Positions 8,653-14,998 of a DNA stretch of 64,000 nucleotides are shown piece by piece; positions within the stretch are counted from its first letter, which is position 1, and every line of letters starts with the position of its first letter. The stretch comes from an uncultured Flavobacteriaceae bacterium. GTDB taxonomy: Bacteria; Bacteroidota; Bacteroidia; Flavobacteriales; Flavobacteriaceae. A program made the position numbers and the translations under genes. The stretch spans positions 248,001-312,000 of the forward strand of contig CANLWN010000005.1 of assembly GCA_947494825.1 (NCBI GenBank), read 5' to 3'. The notes below the pieces were generated by a model that was not told where the DNA came from, searched no databases, and saw nothing but the letters and a program-made list of their open reading frames with translations.

Positions 8653-8730
8653 GAGATTCTTCGCTTCGCTGCGCTACGCTCTGAATGACAATACGCATTG
8701 ATTTGTCGTTCCGAGCCTGCGAGGAATCTA
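8653..8730. repeat. REP-like palindrome, family A, copy 2
   Basis: Same arm order as copy 1: GAGATTCTTCGC...CTGAATGACA, spacer, TTGTCGTTCCGAG...GAGGAATCTA. Differences from copy 1 are a few substitutions only. Confidence 0.85.
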
Positions 8731-8854
8731 TGGCACCATTACCCAGCCCTGCTGCCTGTTGTTCACTGCCAACTGCCTACTGTTATAGGTTTCTGGTTTC
8801 AGATTCAAGCTTGGGCATTGTTTATTGTTCATTGCTTATTGTTCATTGTTAACT

Positions 8855-8926
8855 GCCGGATAAAATGCATCACGCCATGCGCTAAGCGCCGAGCGCATTA
8901 CCAATTCATCATTCATAACTCAACAC
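8855..8926 (-). repeat. GCGC-rich composite repeat, family C, copy 1
   Basis: Begins CCGGATAAAATGCATC, passes through GCGCTAAGCGCCGAGCGCA, which has hairpin potential, and ends in AATTCATCATTCATAACTCAA. Related copies: 9021-9093 and, in opposite orientation, 36587-36672 and the units within 55815-56204. Confidence 0.8.
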
Positions 8927-9020
8927 TGAGAACCGCCTACTGCTTACTGTTTCAGGTTCAAGCTTGGGCATTGTTTATTGTTAATTGATTATTGCTAATT
9001 GCTTATTGTTCATTGCTTAC

Positions 9021-9093
9021 TGCCGGATAAAATACATCGCGCCATACGCCAAGCGCCGAGCGCATTGCCAATTCATCGTTCATCACTCAACAC
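9021..9093 (-). repeat. GCGC-rich composite repeat, family C, copy 2
   Basis: Shares the whole module with copy 1. Its extension through about 9120 (CACATAAAACCCAACA followed by heptads) is the reverse complement, with few changes, of 36560-36672. Confidence 0.8.
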
Positions 9094-9123
9094 ATAAAAC
9101 CCAACATTGCCAACTGCCCACTG

Positions 9124-9606
9124 CTAACTGTTTAAGGTTTGTGGCGTGTAGTCTCTGAGGTCCTCTGGGGTAAACCTGCCCTTAAAAGTAAACGCATATG
9201 GGGTCTCGCCGTGCGTATTGAGGTAACTTAGCCTAAGTTTTGCCTCTGCTACCGTGGGTATGGTTCCTTTCTTAATATACCAGAATGCCATGTGCATTTC
9301 CTGCATAGCACTAAACCACTCCTTTCTTCTTGTAAAAATGGCCACGTGGTCGGATTTGTACGTAAAATTGAACAAATCTTCCATAGAGGTCCAGACCGAC
9401 ATGTTGACGATGATAAAATCATCTTCGAAGGCTTGGATAGCGGTGGCATTGTTATTTTCATCCTGCAAGCGCCATACAAAGCCCTCACTTTGTTCGGCCA
9501 AGGCATTGATCCGGTCCAGGTTATTGACAAAATCGGCCATTACCGGACTGTCCATGGGTGCAAGCGCCCTTGCAATATTAATTTGAGCCAATTGATATTC
9601 CTCCAT
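9124..9606 (-). CDS. DUF3291 domain-containing protein
   Basis: 160-residue soluble protein recognised as DUF3291 by the pattern QINIARALAPMDSPVMADFV, GFVWRLQD, VNMSVWTSMEDLFNFTYKS and HMAFWYI. The fold resembles dimeric alpha-beta-barrel monooxygenases; activity is unknown. It starts 4 bp after the STAS-like gene and so is probably the last gene of the pyrR operon. Its final codons (roughly the last eight residues) are encoded by heptad-repeat DNA, which suggests the original 3' end was replaced or extended when the repeat block formed. Confidence 0.85.
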   Translation of the reverse strand: MEEYQLAQINIARALAPMDSPVMADFVNNLDRINALAEQSEGFVWRLQDENNNATAIQAFEDDFIIVNMSVWTSMEDLFNFTYKSDHVAIFTRRKEWFSAMQEMHMAFWYIKKGTIPTVAEAKLRLSYLNTHGETPYAFTFKGRFTPEDLRDYTPQTLNS

Positions 9607-9610
9607 AAAG

Positions 9611-9943
9611 TTACAGATCCAGATCCCGTTCTATTTCTTCCATTTCTATAATGTCCTTAGCCTCCCGTACCGTGGGTACCACACAGACCTCATCGGGAAC
9701 CTCGTCGAAAGACACCTTATTGGTGACCAATACAAACGATTTCCCTGAACCCCTATGGGTATTGGACAGTTCCAGGAACTCCAGTACATCCCCGGCAGTA
9801 AATCGAGAAAAGGAAAAAAGGTTTACAATAATATTGTCGTTCTTTAATTTGGGATACGCCTTGTTCAGGTTTTCCAAGAATTGCCGCAATGAAATATCCT
9901 CTTGGAAAACGATAGTGGTAGTACCCTCTTTGTCAAAAATCAT
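9611..9943 (-). CDS. STAS-like domain protein in the pyr operon
   Basis: 110-residue protein with the alternating strand/helix pattern of STAS (anti-anti-sigma-like) domains: a central IIVNLFSFSRFTAGDVLEFLEL corresponds in position to the strand, loop and helix that carry the phospho-acceptor in SpoIIAA-type proteins, followed by strand SFVLVTN and an acidic C-terminus. No cognate kinase or anti-sigma factor is adjacent. Lies 7 bp after pyrB and 4 bp before the DUF3291 gene. It has no metallo-beta-lactamase motif, so a ribonuclease Z name would be wrong. Function unknown. Confidence 0.65.
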   Translation of the reverse strand: MIFDKEGTTTIVFQEDISLRQFLENLNKAYPKLKNDNIIVNLFSFSRFTAGDVLEFLELSNTHRGSGKSFVLVTNKVSFDEVPDEVCVVPTVREAKDIIEMEEIERDLDL

Positions 9944-9950
9944 ACTCCGT

Positions 9951-10877
9951 CTATTTTATTTTTGAAGCCAATAAGTATATCACAGCCATGCGAATGGCCA
10001 CTCCGTTCTCTACCTGGTTCAGTATAATGGACTGGTCAGAATCTGCCACATCGCTGGTTATTTCCACGCCACGGTTAATGGGTCCGGGATGCATGATCAC
10101 TATTTCCTTATCCAAGCTGTTAAGTACTTCCTTGTTGATACCATACTGCTGCGTATACTCACGCGTAGTGGGAAAATAGCTAATGTCCATCCTTTCGTTC
10201 TGTATGCGTAACATATTGGCCACATCGCACCAGTTCAAGGCCTTTCTCAGATCGGTCTCCACTCCAATGCCCAGGGATTCAATATGTTTGGGAATCAAGG
10301 TCCTAGGGCCGCACACCTTAACCTGTGCACCCTGCAGTTTAAGGGCAAAAATATTGGAGAGCGCCACCCTTGAGTGCAGAATGTCCCCTACGATTACCAC
10401 ATTTTTGCCACCCACATCGCCCAATTTCTCCCGGATCGAAAAAGAATCCAAAAGGGCCTGGGTGGGGTGTTCATGTGCACCATCGCCCGCGTTGATGATC
10501 GCCGCCTTTATATGTTCGGACAAAAAGATCCCTGCTCCGGGGTTGGGATGGCGCATGACCACCATATCTACCTTCATGGACAGGATATTGTTCACCGTAT
10601 CTATAAGGGTTTCCCCCTTTTTTACCGAAGATTGTGCCGCCGAAAAATTGATGACATCCGCGGACAAACGCTTCTCTGCCAATTCAAAGGAAAGCTTGGT
10701 TCGGGTGCTGTTCTCAAAGAAGATATTGGCAATGGTAATATCGCGTAGGGAGGGTACTTTCTTGATGGATCTATTGATGACCTCCTTAAAATGATCTGCC
10801 GTTTCAAAAATAAGCTGAATATCCTTTTTTGTAAGGTATTTGATTCCCAACAAGTGCTTTACACTTAATTCGCTCAT
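9951..10877 (-). CDS. pyrB: Aspartate carbamoyltransferase catalytic chain
   Basis: 308-residue enzyme that condenses carbamoyl phosphate with aspartate, the committed step of pyrimidine synthesis. Carbamoyl-phosphate loop STRT at 57-60, HPTQ at 137-140, RIQNERMD and MHPGPINRGVEI (aspartate and carbamoyl phosphate contacts) are all present. Length is that of the catalytic chain alone. No pyrI regulatory-chain gene is next to it. Located 6 bp after pyrR, in the pyrR-pyrB-STAS-DUF3291 operon. Confidence 0.96.
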   Translation of the reverse strand: MSELSVKHLLGIKYLTKKDIQLIFETADHFKEVINRSIKKVPSLRDITIANIFFENSTRTKLSFELAEKRLSADVINFSAAQSSVKKGETLIDTVNNILSMKVDMVVMRHPNPGAGIFLSEHIKAAIINAGDGAHEHPTQALLDSFSIREKLGDVGGKNVVIVGDILHSRVALSNIFALKLQGAQVKVCGPRTLIPKHIESLGIGVETDLRKALNWCDVANMLRIQNERMDISYFPTTREYTQQYGINKEVLNSLDKEIVIMHPGPINRGVEITSDVADSDQSIILNQVENGVAIRMAVIYLLASKIK

Positions 10878-10883
10878 TCTTGC

Positions 10884-11423
10884 TTATTTACTTACCAAAT
10901 ATATCAGATCCTGTCCATCATTTTCTTCCCACATCACTTTCACTTTCTCCTCATTGATTGCATCTACCTGCCTGCCTCGATAGTTGGGTTGTATGGGCAA
11001 ATGTCTGCTAAAACGCCTATCGATCAAGGTCAACAATTCTATTTCCTTAGGTCTTCCGAAGGATTGGATGGCCGTGAGGGCCGCCCGGATGCTTCTTCCG
11101 GTGTACAGGACATCATCTATAAAGACCACTTTTTTATCATCTACCAAAAAATCAATCCGCGTCGTGTTGGCCTCCAGGGTCTTTTCTCCCCGACGAAAAT
11201 CGTCCCTGTAAAAGGTAATGTCCAAAAATCCCAGATTTATTTCCTTTACGCCGTATTCCTCCTTTAGTATTTTGGTGAGCCTTTCGGCCAAAAAGATGCC
11301 ACGGGGCTGTAGGCCCACAAGTACCGTATCCTTGAAATCCAAATGATTTTCCAAAAGTTGACAGGCCAAGCGGTGTAGTATAATGTGTATCTCTTTTGAG
11401 GAAAGCAGTACTTTTTGACTCAT
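10884..11423 (-). CDS. pyrR: PyrR, pyrimidine operon regulator / uracil phosphoribosyltransferase
   Basis: 179-residue type I phosphoribosyltransferase. PRPP-binding motif VVFIDDVLYTGRS at 99-111; QPRGIFLAERL and DITFYRDDFRR match PyrR. In Firmicutes PyrR binds the nascent pyr mRNA and causes attenuation, and it also has uracil PRTase activity. I looked upstream (11424-11520) for an antiterminator/terminator pair and saw none, so RNA-based control is not supported here. Nomination as regulator rests on family and its position in front of pyrB. Confidence 0.92.
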   Translation of the reverse strand: MSQKVLLSSKEIHIILHRLACQLLENHLDFKDTVLVGLQPRGIFLAERLTKILKEEYGVKEINLGFLDITFYRDDFRRGEKTLEANTTRIDFLVDDKKVVFIDDVLYTGRSIRAALTAIQSFGRPKEIELLTLIDRRFSRHLPIQPNYRGRQVDAINEEKVKVMWEENDGQDLIYLVSK

Positions 11424-11451
11424 AGGTTAGGTGCCCAACACTTTTGCAGTA

Positions 11452-11459
11452 CAAAAATA
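11452..11459 (-). promoter_or_regulatory. -7 promoter element upstream of pyrR
   Basis: CAAAAATA on the + strand reads TATTTTTG on the - strand, an exact TAnnTTTG match, 28 bp before the pyrR ATG. A TTTG at - strand 11475-11472 is too close (12 bp) for a normal -33 box. Confidence 0.45.
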
Positions 11460-11547
11460 GGGATTTCTCCCCAAACTTCTTTGGACATATTGGACATCCG
11501 AAGCTGTAAAGGTTAAAAATTGGACCCAACGTTCTGTGGGGGCCAAC

Positions 11548-11580
11548 AAAAAAGCCCCGACCAGAGGCCAGGGCTTTTCC
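11548..11580 (-). terminator. Rho-independent terminator of rpsA
   Basis: On the - strand AGCCCTGGCC, loop TCT and GGTCGGGGCT form a 10-bp stem (two G-T pairs) at 11575-11553, followed by a T run. It lies just after the rpsA stop and separates rpsA from pyrR. Confidence 0.9.
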
Positions 11581-11598
11581 TTGTTTATTGCAGAAAGC

Positions 11599-13437
11599 TT
11601 ACTTCTTCTTGGAATCGGCTTCCATTTTGTCCTTTAAGGCCTGCAATTTTTCATTGGCATCCCCCAATGTGGGTTTGGCCTCGTCAGCACTGGCTTTGGC
11701 TTTTTTGGCCGCTGCCCTTACATTACGTTGCTCTTCTTCCCTAAAGATTGCGGTATGGCTAGCCACTACACGCTTAAACTCCTTGTTGAATTCAATGATC
11801 TTAAATTCTGCTTCCTCACCTTTGCCCAATTTTTTGCCATCCTCTTTTTCCAAATGACGCTGTGGAACAAAAGCAGTGATATCATCATTAAAATCTATGG
11901 TTGCACCTTTATCTACAATCTCAGTGATAGCAGCTTTGTGCACGGTACCCAGGGCAAATTCTTTCTCGTACTTGTCCCATGGGTTCTCTGTGGTCTGCTT
12001 GTGGCCCAAGCTTAATTTGCGACCGTCAACATCGAGTTCCAATACCTCAACTTCCAAAGTATCGCCCACCGTCACAAATTCGGACGGGTGCTTCACTTTT
12101 TTGGTCCAGGAAAGGTCGGAGATATAGATCAATCCATCTATTCCTTCCTCCAGTTCTACAAATACGCCAAAATTGGTGAAGTTCCTTACGATACCTTTGT
12201 GTCTGGAACCTACAGGGTATTTGGTAGTAATATCGGTCCAAGGATCCGGGGTCAATTGCTTGATGCCCAAGGACATTTTTCTGTCTTCACGATCCAAGGT
12301 GAGCACTACGGCTTCTACAGCATCGCCTACCTTAACAAAGTCCTGCGCGGAACGCAAGTGGGTAGACCAGGACATTTCCGAAACGTGGATCAATCCCTCA
12401 ACGCCTTCGGCTACTTCAATAAATGCACCGTAATCGGCAATGACCACTACTTTGCCTTTCACCTTATCGCCTATCTTGATCTCTTCGCTCAAGGCATCCC
12501 AAGGATGTTTGGACAATTGTTTTAGACCCAATTGGATCCGTGATTTGTTGTCATCAAAATCCAGGATGACCACGTTCAATTTTTGATCCAATTCCACCAC
12601 TTCGTTCGGGTGATTGATCCTGCTCCAGGACAGGTCGGTGATATGTACCAATCCGTCTACACCTCCAAGGTCGATAAACACCCCGTAAGAGGTAATATTT
12701 TTTACAACCCCTTCCAGTACTTGTCCCTTTTCGAGCTGACTGATGATCTCTTTCTTCTGTTCTTCGATATCCGCTTCGATCAAGGCTTTATGGGAAACAA
12801 CAACGTTCTTAAACTCGTGGTTGATCTTTACCACTTTGAACTCCATAGTCTTCCCAACGTACTGATCGTAGTCGCGAATAGGTTTCACATCAATTTGGGA
12901 ACCTGGCAAGAAGGCCTCGATGCCAAAAACATCAACGATCATTCCTCCCTTGGTCCTACATTTTACGAAACCGGTCACTACCTCTTCCTTGTCATGGGCG
13001 GCATTTACCCTATCCCAGGCCATAATGGTCCTGGCTTTTCTGTGGGACAATACCAATTGTCCGCTTTTATCTTCGCGTATGTCTATCAACACCTCTACCT
13101 TGTCACCAACCTTCAAGTCCGGATTGTAGCGGAACTCGTTCAAGGAAATGACACCTTCGGACTTCGCATTGATATCAATGATAGCTTCCCGATCGGTAAG
13201 GTACACCACGGTACCTTCTACAACCTCCTCATCGGCGGTATCCACGAAATTTTCTGCTACCAAGGTCTCGAACTCCTTTAGTTTGGAATCTTCAACGCGC
13301 TCAATTCCCTGCTCGTACTTTTCCCAATCAAAACTTTCCAAAAACTCTTTAGGGTCCTGTGCAGGGGCTTCTACTTTTGTTTCTTGTTTAGCTTCGGTAA
13401 CTTCTTCTGCCGGAGCTGTTGTTTTTTCTTCAGCCAT
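11599..13437 (-). CDS. rpsA: 30S ribosomal protein S1
   Basis: 612-residue protein with an acidic, Ala/Glu-rich N-terminal extension (about residues 1-75) and six S1/OB RNA-binding domains: the last four carry the typical GxxxxxxxYGxFV core (NITSYGVFIDL, VIADYGAFIEV, NFTNFGVFVEL, EIVDKGATIDF). It binds mRNA upstream of the start codon during initiation. This matters in Bacteroidota, where Shine-Dalgarno use is weak. Lys/Asp-rich C-terminal tail. Monocistronic, with strong promoter (13555-13585) and terminator. Confidence 0.97.
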   Translation of the reverse strand: MAEEKTTAPAEEVTEAKQETKVEAPAQDPKEFLESFDWEKYEQGIERVEDSKLKEFETLVAENFVDTADEEVVEGTVVYLTDREAIIDINAKSEGVISLNEFRYNPDLKVGDKVEVLIDIREDKSGQLVLSHRKARTIMAWDRVNAAHDKEEVVTGFVKCRTKGGMIVDVFGIEAFLPGSQIDVKPIRDYDQYVGKTMEFKVVKINHEFKNVVVSHKALIEADIEEQKKEIISQLEKGQVLEGVVKNITSYGVFIDLGGVDGLVHITDLSWSRINHPNEVVELDQKLNVVILDFDDNKSRIQLGLKQLSKHPWDALSEEIKIGDKVKGKVVVIADYGAFIEVAEGVEGLIHVSEMSWSTHLRSAQDFVKVGDAVEAVVLTLDREDRKMSLGIKQLTPDPWTDITTKYPVGSRHKGIVRNFTNFGVFVELEEGIDGLIYISDLSWTKKVKHPSEFVTVGDTLEVEVLELDVDGRKLSLGHKQTTENPWDKYEKEFALGTVHKAAITEIVDKGATIDFNDDITAFVPQRHLEKEDGKKLGKGEEAEFKIIEFNKEFKRVVASHTAIFREEEQRNVRAAAKKAKASADEAKPTLGDANEKLQALKDKMEADSKKK

Positions 13438-13554
13438 TTGCTGATCTAAATTTGTATCCCAAGGTGTTACAAGAGTTAAACAATTACCTTGGAAGGATTA
13501 TGGTTTTCGTTTTATACCTCCCTTTTCCTCTTGAAATTTTGTCAAAAAGGAGTG

Positions 13555-13585
13555 CAAAAATACAATTAATAAATGGTTTTACAAA
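13555..13585 (-). promoter_or_regulatory. Promoter of rpsA
   Basis: On the - strand TTTG (13585-13582), a 19-bp spacer, then TATTTTTG (13562-13555). Both boxes match the Bacteroidota TTTG/TAnnTTTG promoter at the expected spacing. It implies a 5' leader of about 110 nt before the ATG at 13437. Confidence 0.75.
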
Positions 13586-13698
13586 CCTAATCCCCAGAAG
13601 CTTGGAACCGGACCTACTATTTTAGGGGATTTCTGTTAAAATCTTACTAGAATTTGTATCTTGACACCTAAATATTAACCATTTTAAAAAGAACAAGT

Positions 13699-14079
13699 AT
13701 GAGTGTTAAAGCGAAGTACCAAGGCGTTTTGAGCCTTGGCGAACAATTAGGGATAAAAGATGGGAATGTCACCGAGGAAGGCGGTGTTCTGAAGATAAAA
13801 GGCGTGGCCAATACCCCTTACGAGAAGGACCTTATATGGGACAAAATTAAGGAGCTCGGGGGCGAAAACCCTTCGGATATCAAGGCCAACATTGGCGTAT
13901 CGGATGATTCGGTGTATCACAGGCATGTGGTGAAAAGCGGGGAGTCCTTGAGTAAAATTGCGAAGCACTACTATGGCGATATGATGAAATACAAGGAGAT
14001 TTTTGCCGCCAACACCAATATATTGAGCAATCCGGATGTAATCCATCCCGATCAGGTCTTGGTGATTCCCAATGCTTGA
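13699..14079 (+). CDS. BON-LysM protein, Kbp/YgaU-like
   Basis: 126-residue protein without a signal peptide. An N-terminal BON-like domain (about 1-65, with GGVLKIKGVANTPYEKDLIWDKI) is followed by one LysM domain (about 73-125, HVVKSGESLSKIAKHYYGD to HPDQVLVIPNA). This architecture is that of E. coli Kbp (YgaU), a cytoplasmic potassium-binding protein; LysM in that context does not bind murein. Whether the flavobacterial homologue senses potassium is not known. Its 3' end runs into the bidirectional terminator at 14094. Confidence 0.88.
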   Translation: MSVKAKYQGVLSLGEQLGIKDGNVTEEGGVLKIKGVANTPYEKDLIWDKIKELGGENPSDIKANIGVSDDSVYHRHVVKSGESLSKIAKHYYGDMMKYKEIFAANTNILSNPDVIHPDQVLVIPNA

Positions 14080-14093
14080 TAAGCAATACCTCT

Positions 14094-14219
14094 AAAGGGG
14101 CTGTTCAAATATCGAATTCATTGTCATTCCGAGGTACGAGGAATCTTAGCTTTCCTTTAGGTGAAAGATTCTTCGCTTCGCTCTGAATGACACAAATGAT
14201 GGAATTGAACAGCCCCTTT
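14094..14219. terminator. Bidirectional terminator with an REP-like palindrome in its loop
   Basis: Perfect 15-bp arms AAAGGGGCTGTTCAA (14094-14108) and TTGAACAGCCCCTTT (14205-14219) flank a 96-bp interior. T runs follow on the + strand; on the - strand the right arm also follows cmk's stop. It separates the convergent LysM and cmk genes. The interior is a family A palindrome (14122-14192). Confidence 0.85.
14122..14192. repeat. REP-like palindrome, family A, copy 3 (inverted arm order)
   Basis: TGTCATTCCGAGG...GAGGAATCTT, a 15-bp centre with CTTTC/GAAAG, then AAGATTCTTCGCTTCGCTCTGAATGACA. The half-units face the other way round from copies 1, 2 and 5: TGTCATTC is outermost and GAATCTT innermost. 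Confidence 0.85.
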
Positions 14220-14220
14220 T

Positions 14221-14913
14221 TTATTGCCTTTCGATAACCCGGAGAGCGTAACCGTGAATGCGCTCAAATTGTTCCTTTAGGCCCATATCGCTATTATCAA
14301 ATTCAATGGCATCCTCAGCTTTCTTCAGTGGGGAAAATTCACGGTGGGAATCTATGTAGTCCCTATCCTGTACGTTTTTGAGGACATCGGCATAACTTAG
14401 TTTTTCTCCTTTGTCCAATAGTTCCTTATAACGTCTGGTAGCTCTGGCCTCTGGAGAGGCGGTCATAAATATTTTTAGTTCCGCCTCGGGAAAGACTACG
14501 GTCCCAATATCACGACCATCCATTACAATACCTTTCTCCTTCCCCATCCCCTTCTGCATATCCACCAGTTTTGTCCTTACTTCCTTGATCGTTGCTACCT
14601 TGCTCACCTGTCTGGAAACGTCAAGGGTCCGAATCTCCCTTTCAACGTTTTCATCATTGAGGTACATCTCGGCAAAGCCCAGTTCAGCGTTGTAGACAAA
14701 ATTCAGCTCGATCCCCGGCAGGGACTTCACCAAGGCATCCAAATGTTCCGTGTGCCCCCCTACATAGCCTTTCCGCATGGCATGGAGGGTCACAGCCCTG
14801 TACATAGCGCCTGTATCGACATAGATATATCCCAAGGCCCGTGCCAACTCTTTGGCAATGGTGCTCTTCCCTGTGGAAGAGTAGCCATCAATTGCTATGG
14901 TGATTTTTTGCAT
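14221..14913 (-). CDS. cmk: (d)CMP kinase
   Basis: 230-residue nucleoside monophosphate kinase phosphorylating CMP and dCMP. P-loop GYSSTGKST at residues 10-18; DTGAMYRAVTLHA (substrate contact), MDGRDIGTVVFPEAELKIF (the RDxGT element) and ARATRRYKEL lid region follow. The frame extends two codons further to a TTG at 14919, but the ATG at 14913 (MQKITIAIDG) is chosen because a -7 box covers 14917-14924. Stop codon TAA abuts the terminator arm. Confidence 0.95.
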   Translation of the reverse strand: MQKITIAIDGYSSTGKSTIAKELARALGYIYVDTGAMYRAVTLHAMRKGYVGGHTEHLDALVKSLPGIELNFVYNAELGFAEMYLNDENVEREIRTLDVSRQVSKVATIKEVRTKLVDMQKGMGKEKGIVMDGRDIGTVVFPEAELKIFMTASPEARATRRYKELLDKGEKLSYADVLKNVQDRDYIDSHREFSPLKKAEDAIEFDNSDMGLKEQFERIHGYALRVIERQ

Positions 14914-14916
14914 GCC

Positions 14917-14924
14917 CAAAAATA
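14917..14924 (-). promoter_or_regulatory. -7 promoter element directly in front of cmk
   Basis: TATTTTTG on the - strand, ending 3 bp before the cmk ATG. If used, transcription would begin at or within a few bases of the start codon, giving a leaderless or near-leaderless mRNA. Confidence 0.4.
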
Positions 14925-14998
14925 GGTAGAAATAGGGAGTTCCTGCACAGGCGATATCAAATTTTATCGGACCGTTGCGCTAGCAGCTTCCCTAAGGG

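Larger units (their letters stand above)
8548..9123. repeat. Intergenic repeat block between DUF3291 gene and rnz
   Basis: 576 bp without a gene. From left: heptad array at 8554-8602 (seven GTTnnnG units), REP-like palindrome at 8653-8730, heptads of TTGTTCA/TTGCTTA type, GCGC-rich module C at 8855-8926, more heptads, second module C at 9021-9093, and terminal heptads that run into the end of the DUF3291 gene. An open frame in this block on the + strand encodes only repeat-derived Leu/Val/His-rich peptide and is not a gene. Confidence 0.85.

Noticed and set aside
8698-8988. 96-codon + strand frame
   Set aside because: Made of repeat families A, B and C only.
11424-11547. PyrR-type attenuator in front of pyrR
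   Set aside because: No terminator/antiterminator pair is seen; the only strong hairpin there belongs to rpsA on the other side.
12583-13281. 232-codon open frame on the + strand
   Set aside because: Antisense to rpsA; codon bias of the S1 gene explains the absence of stops.
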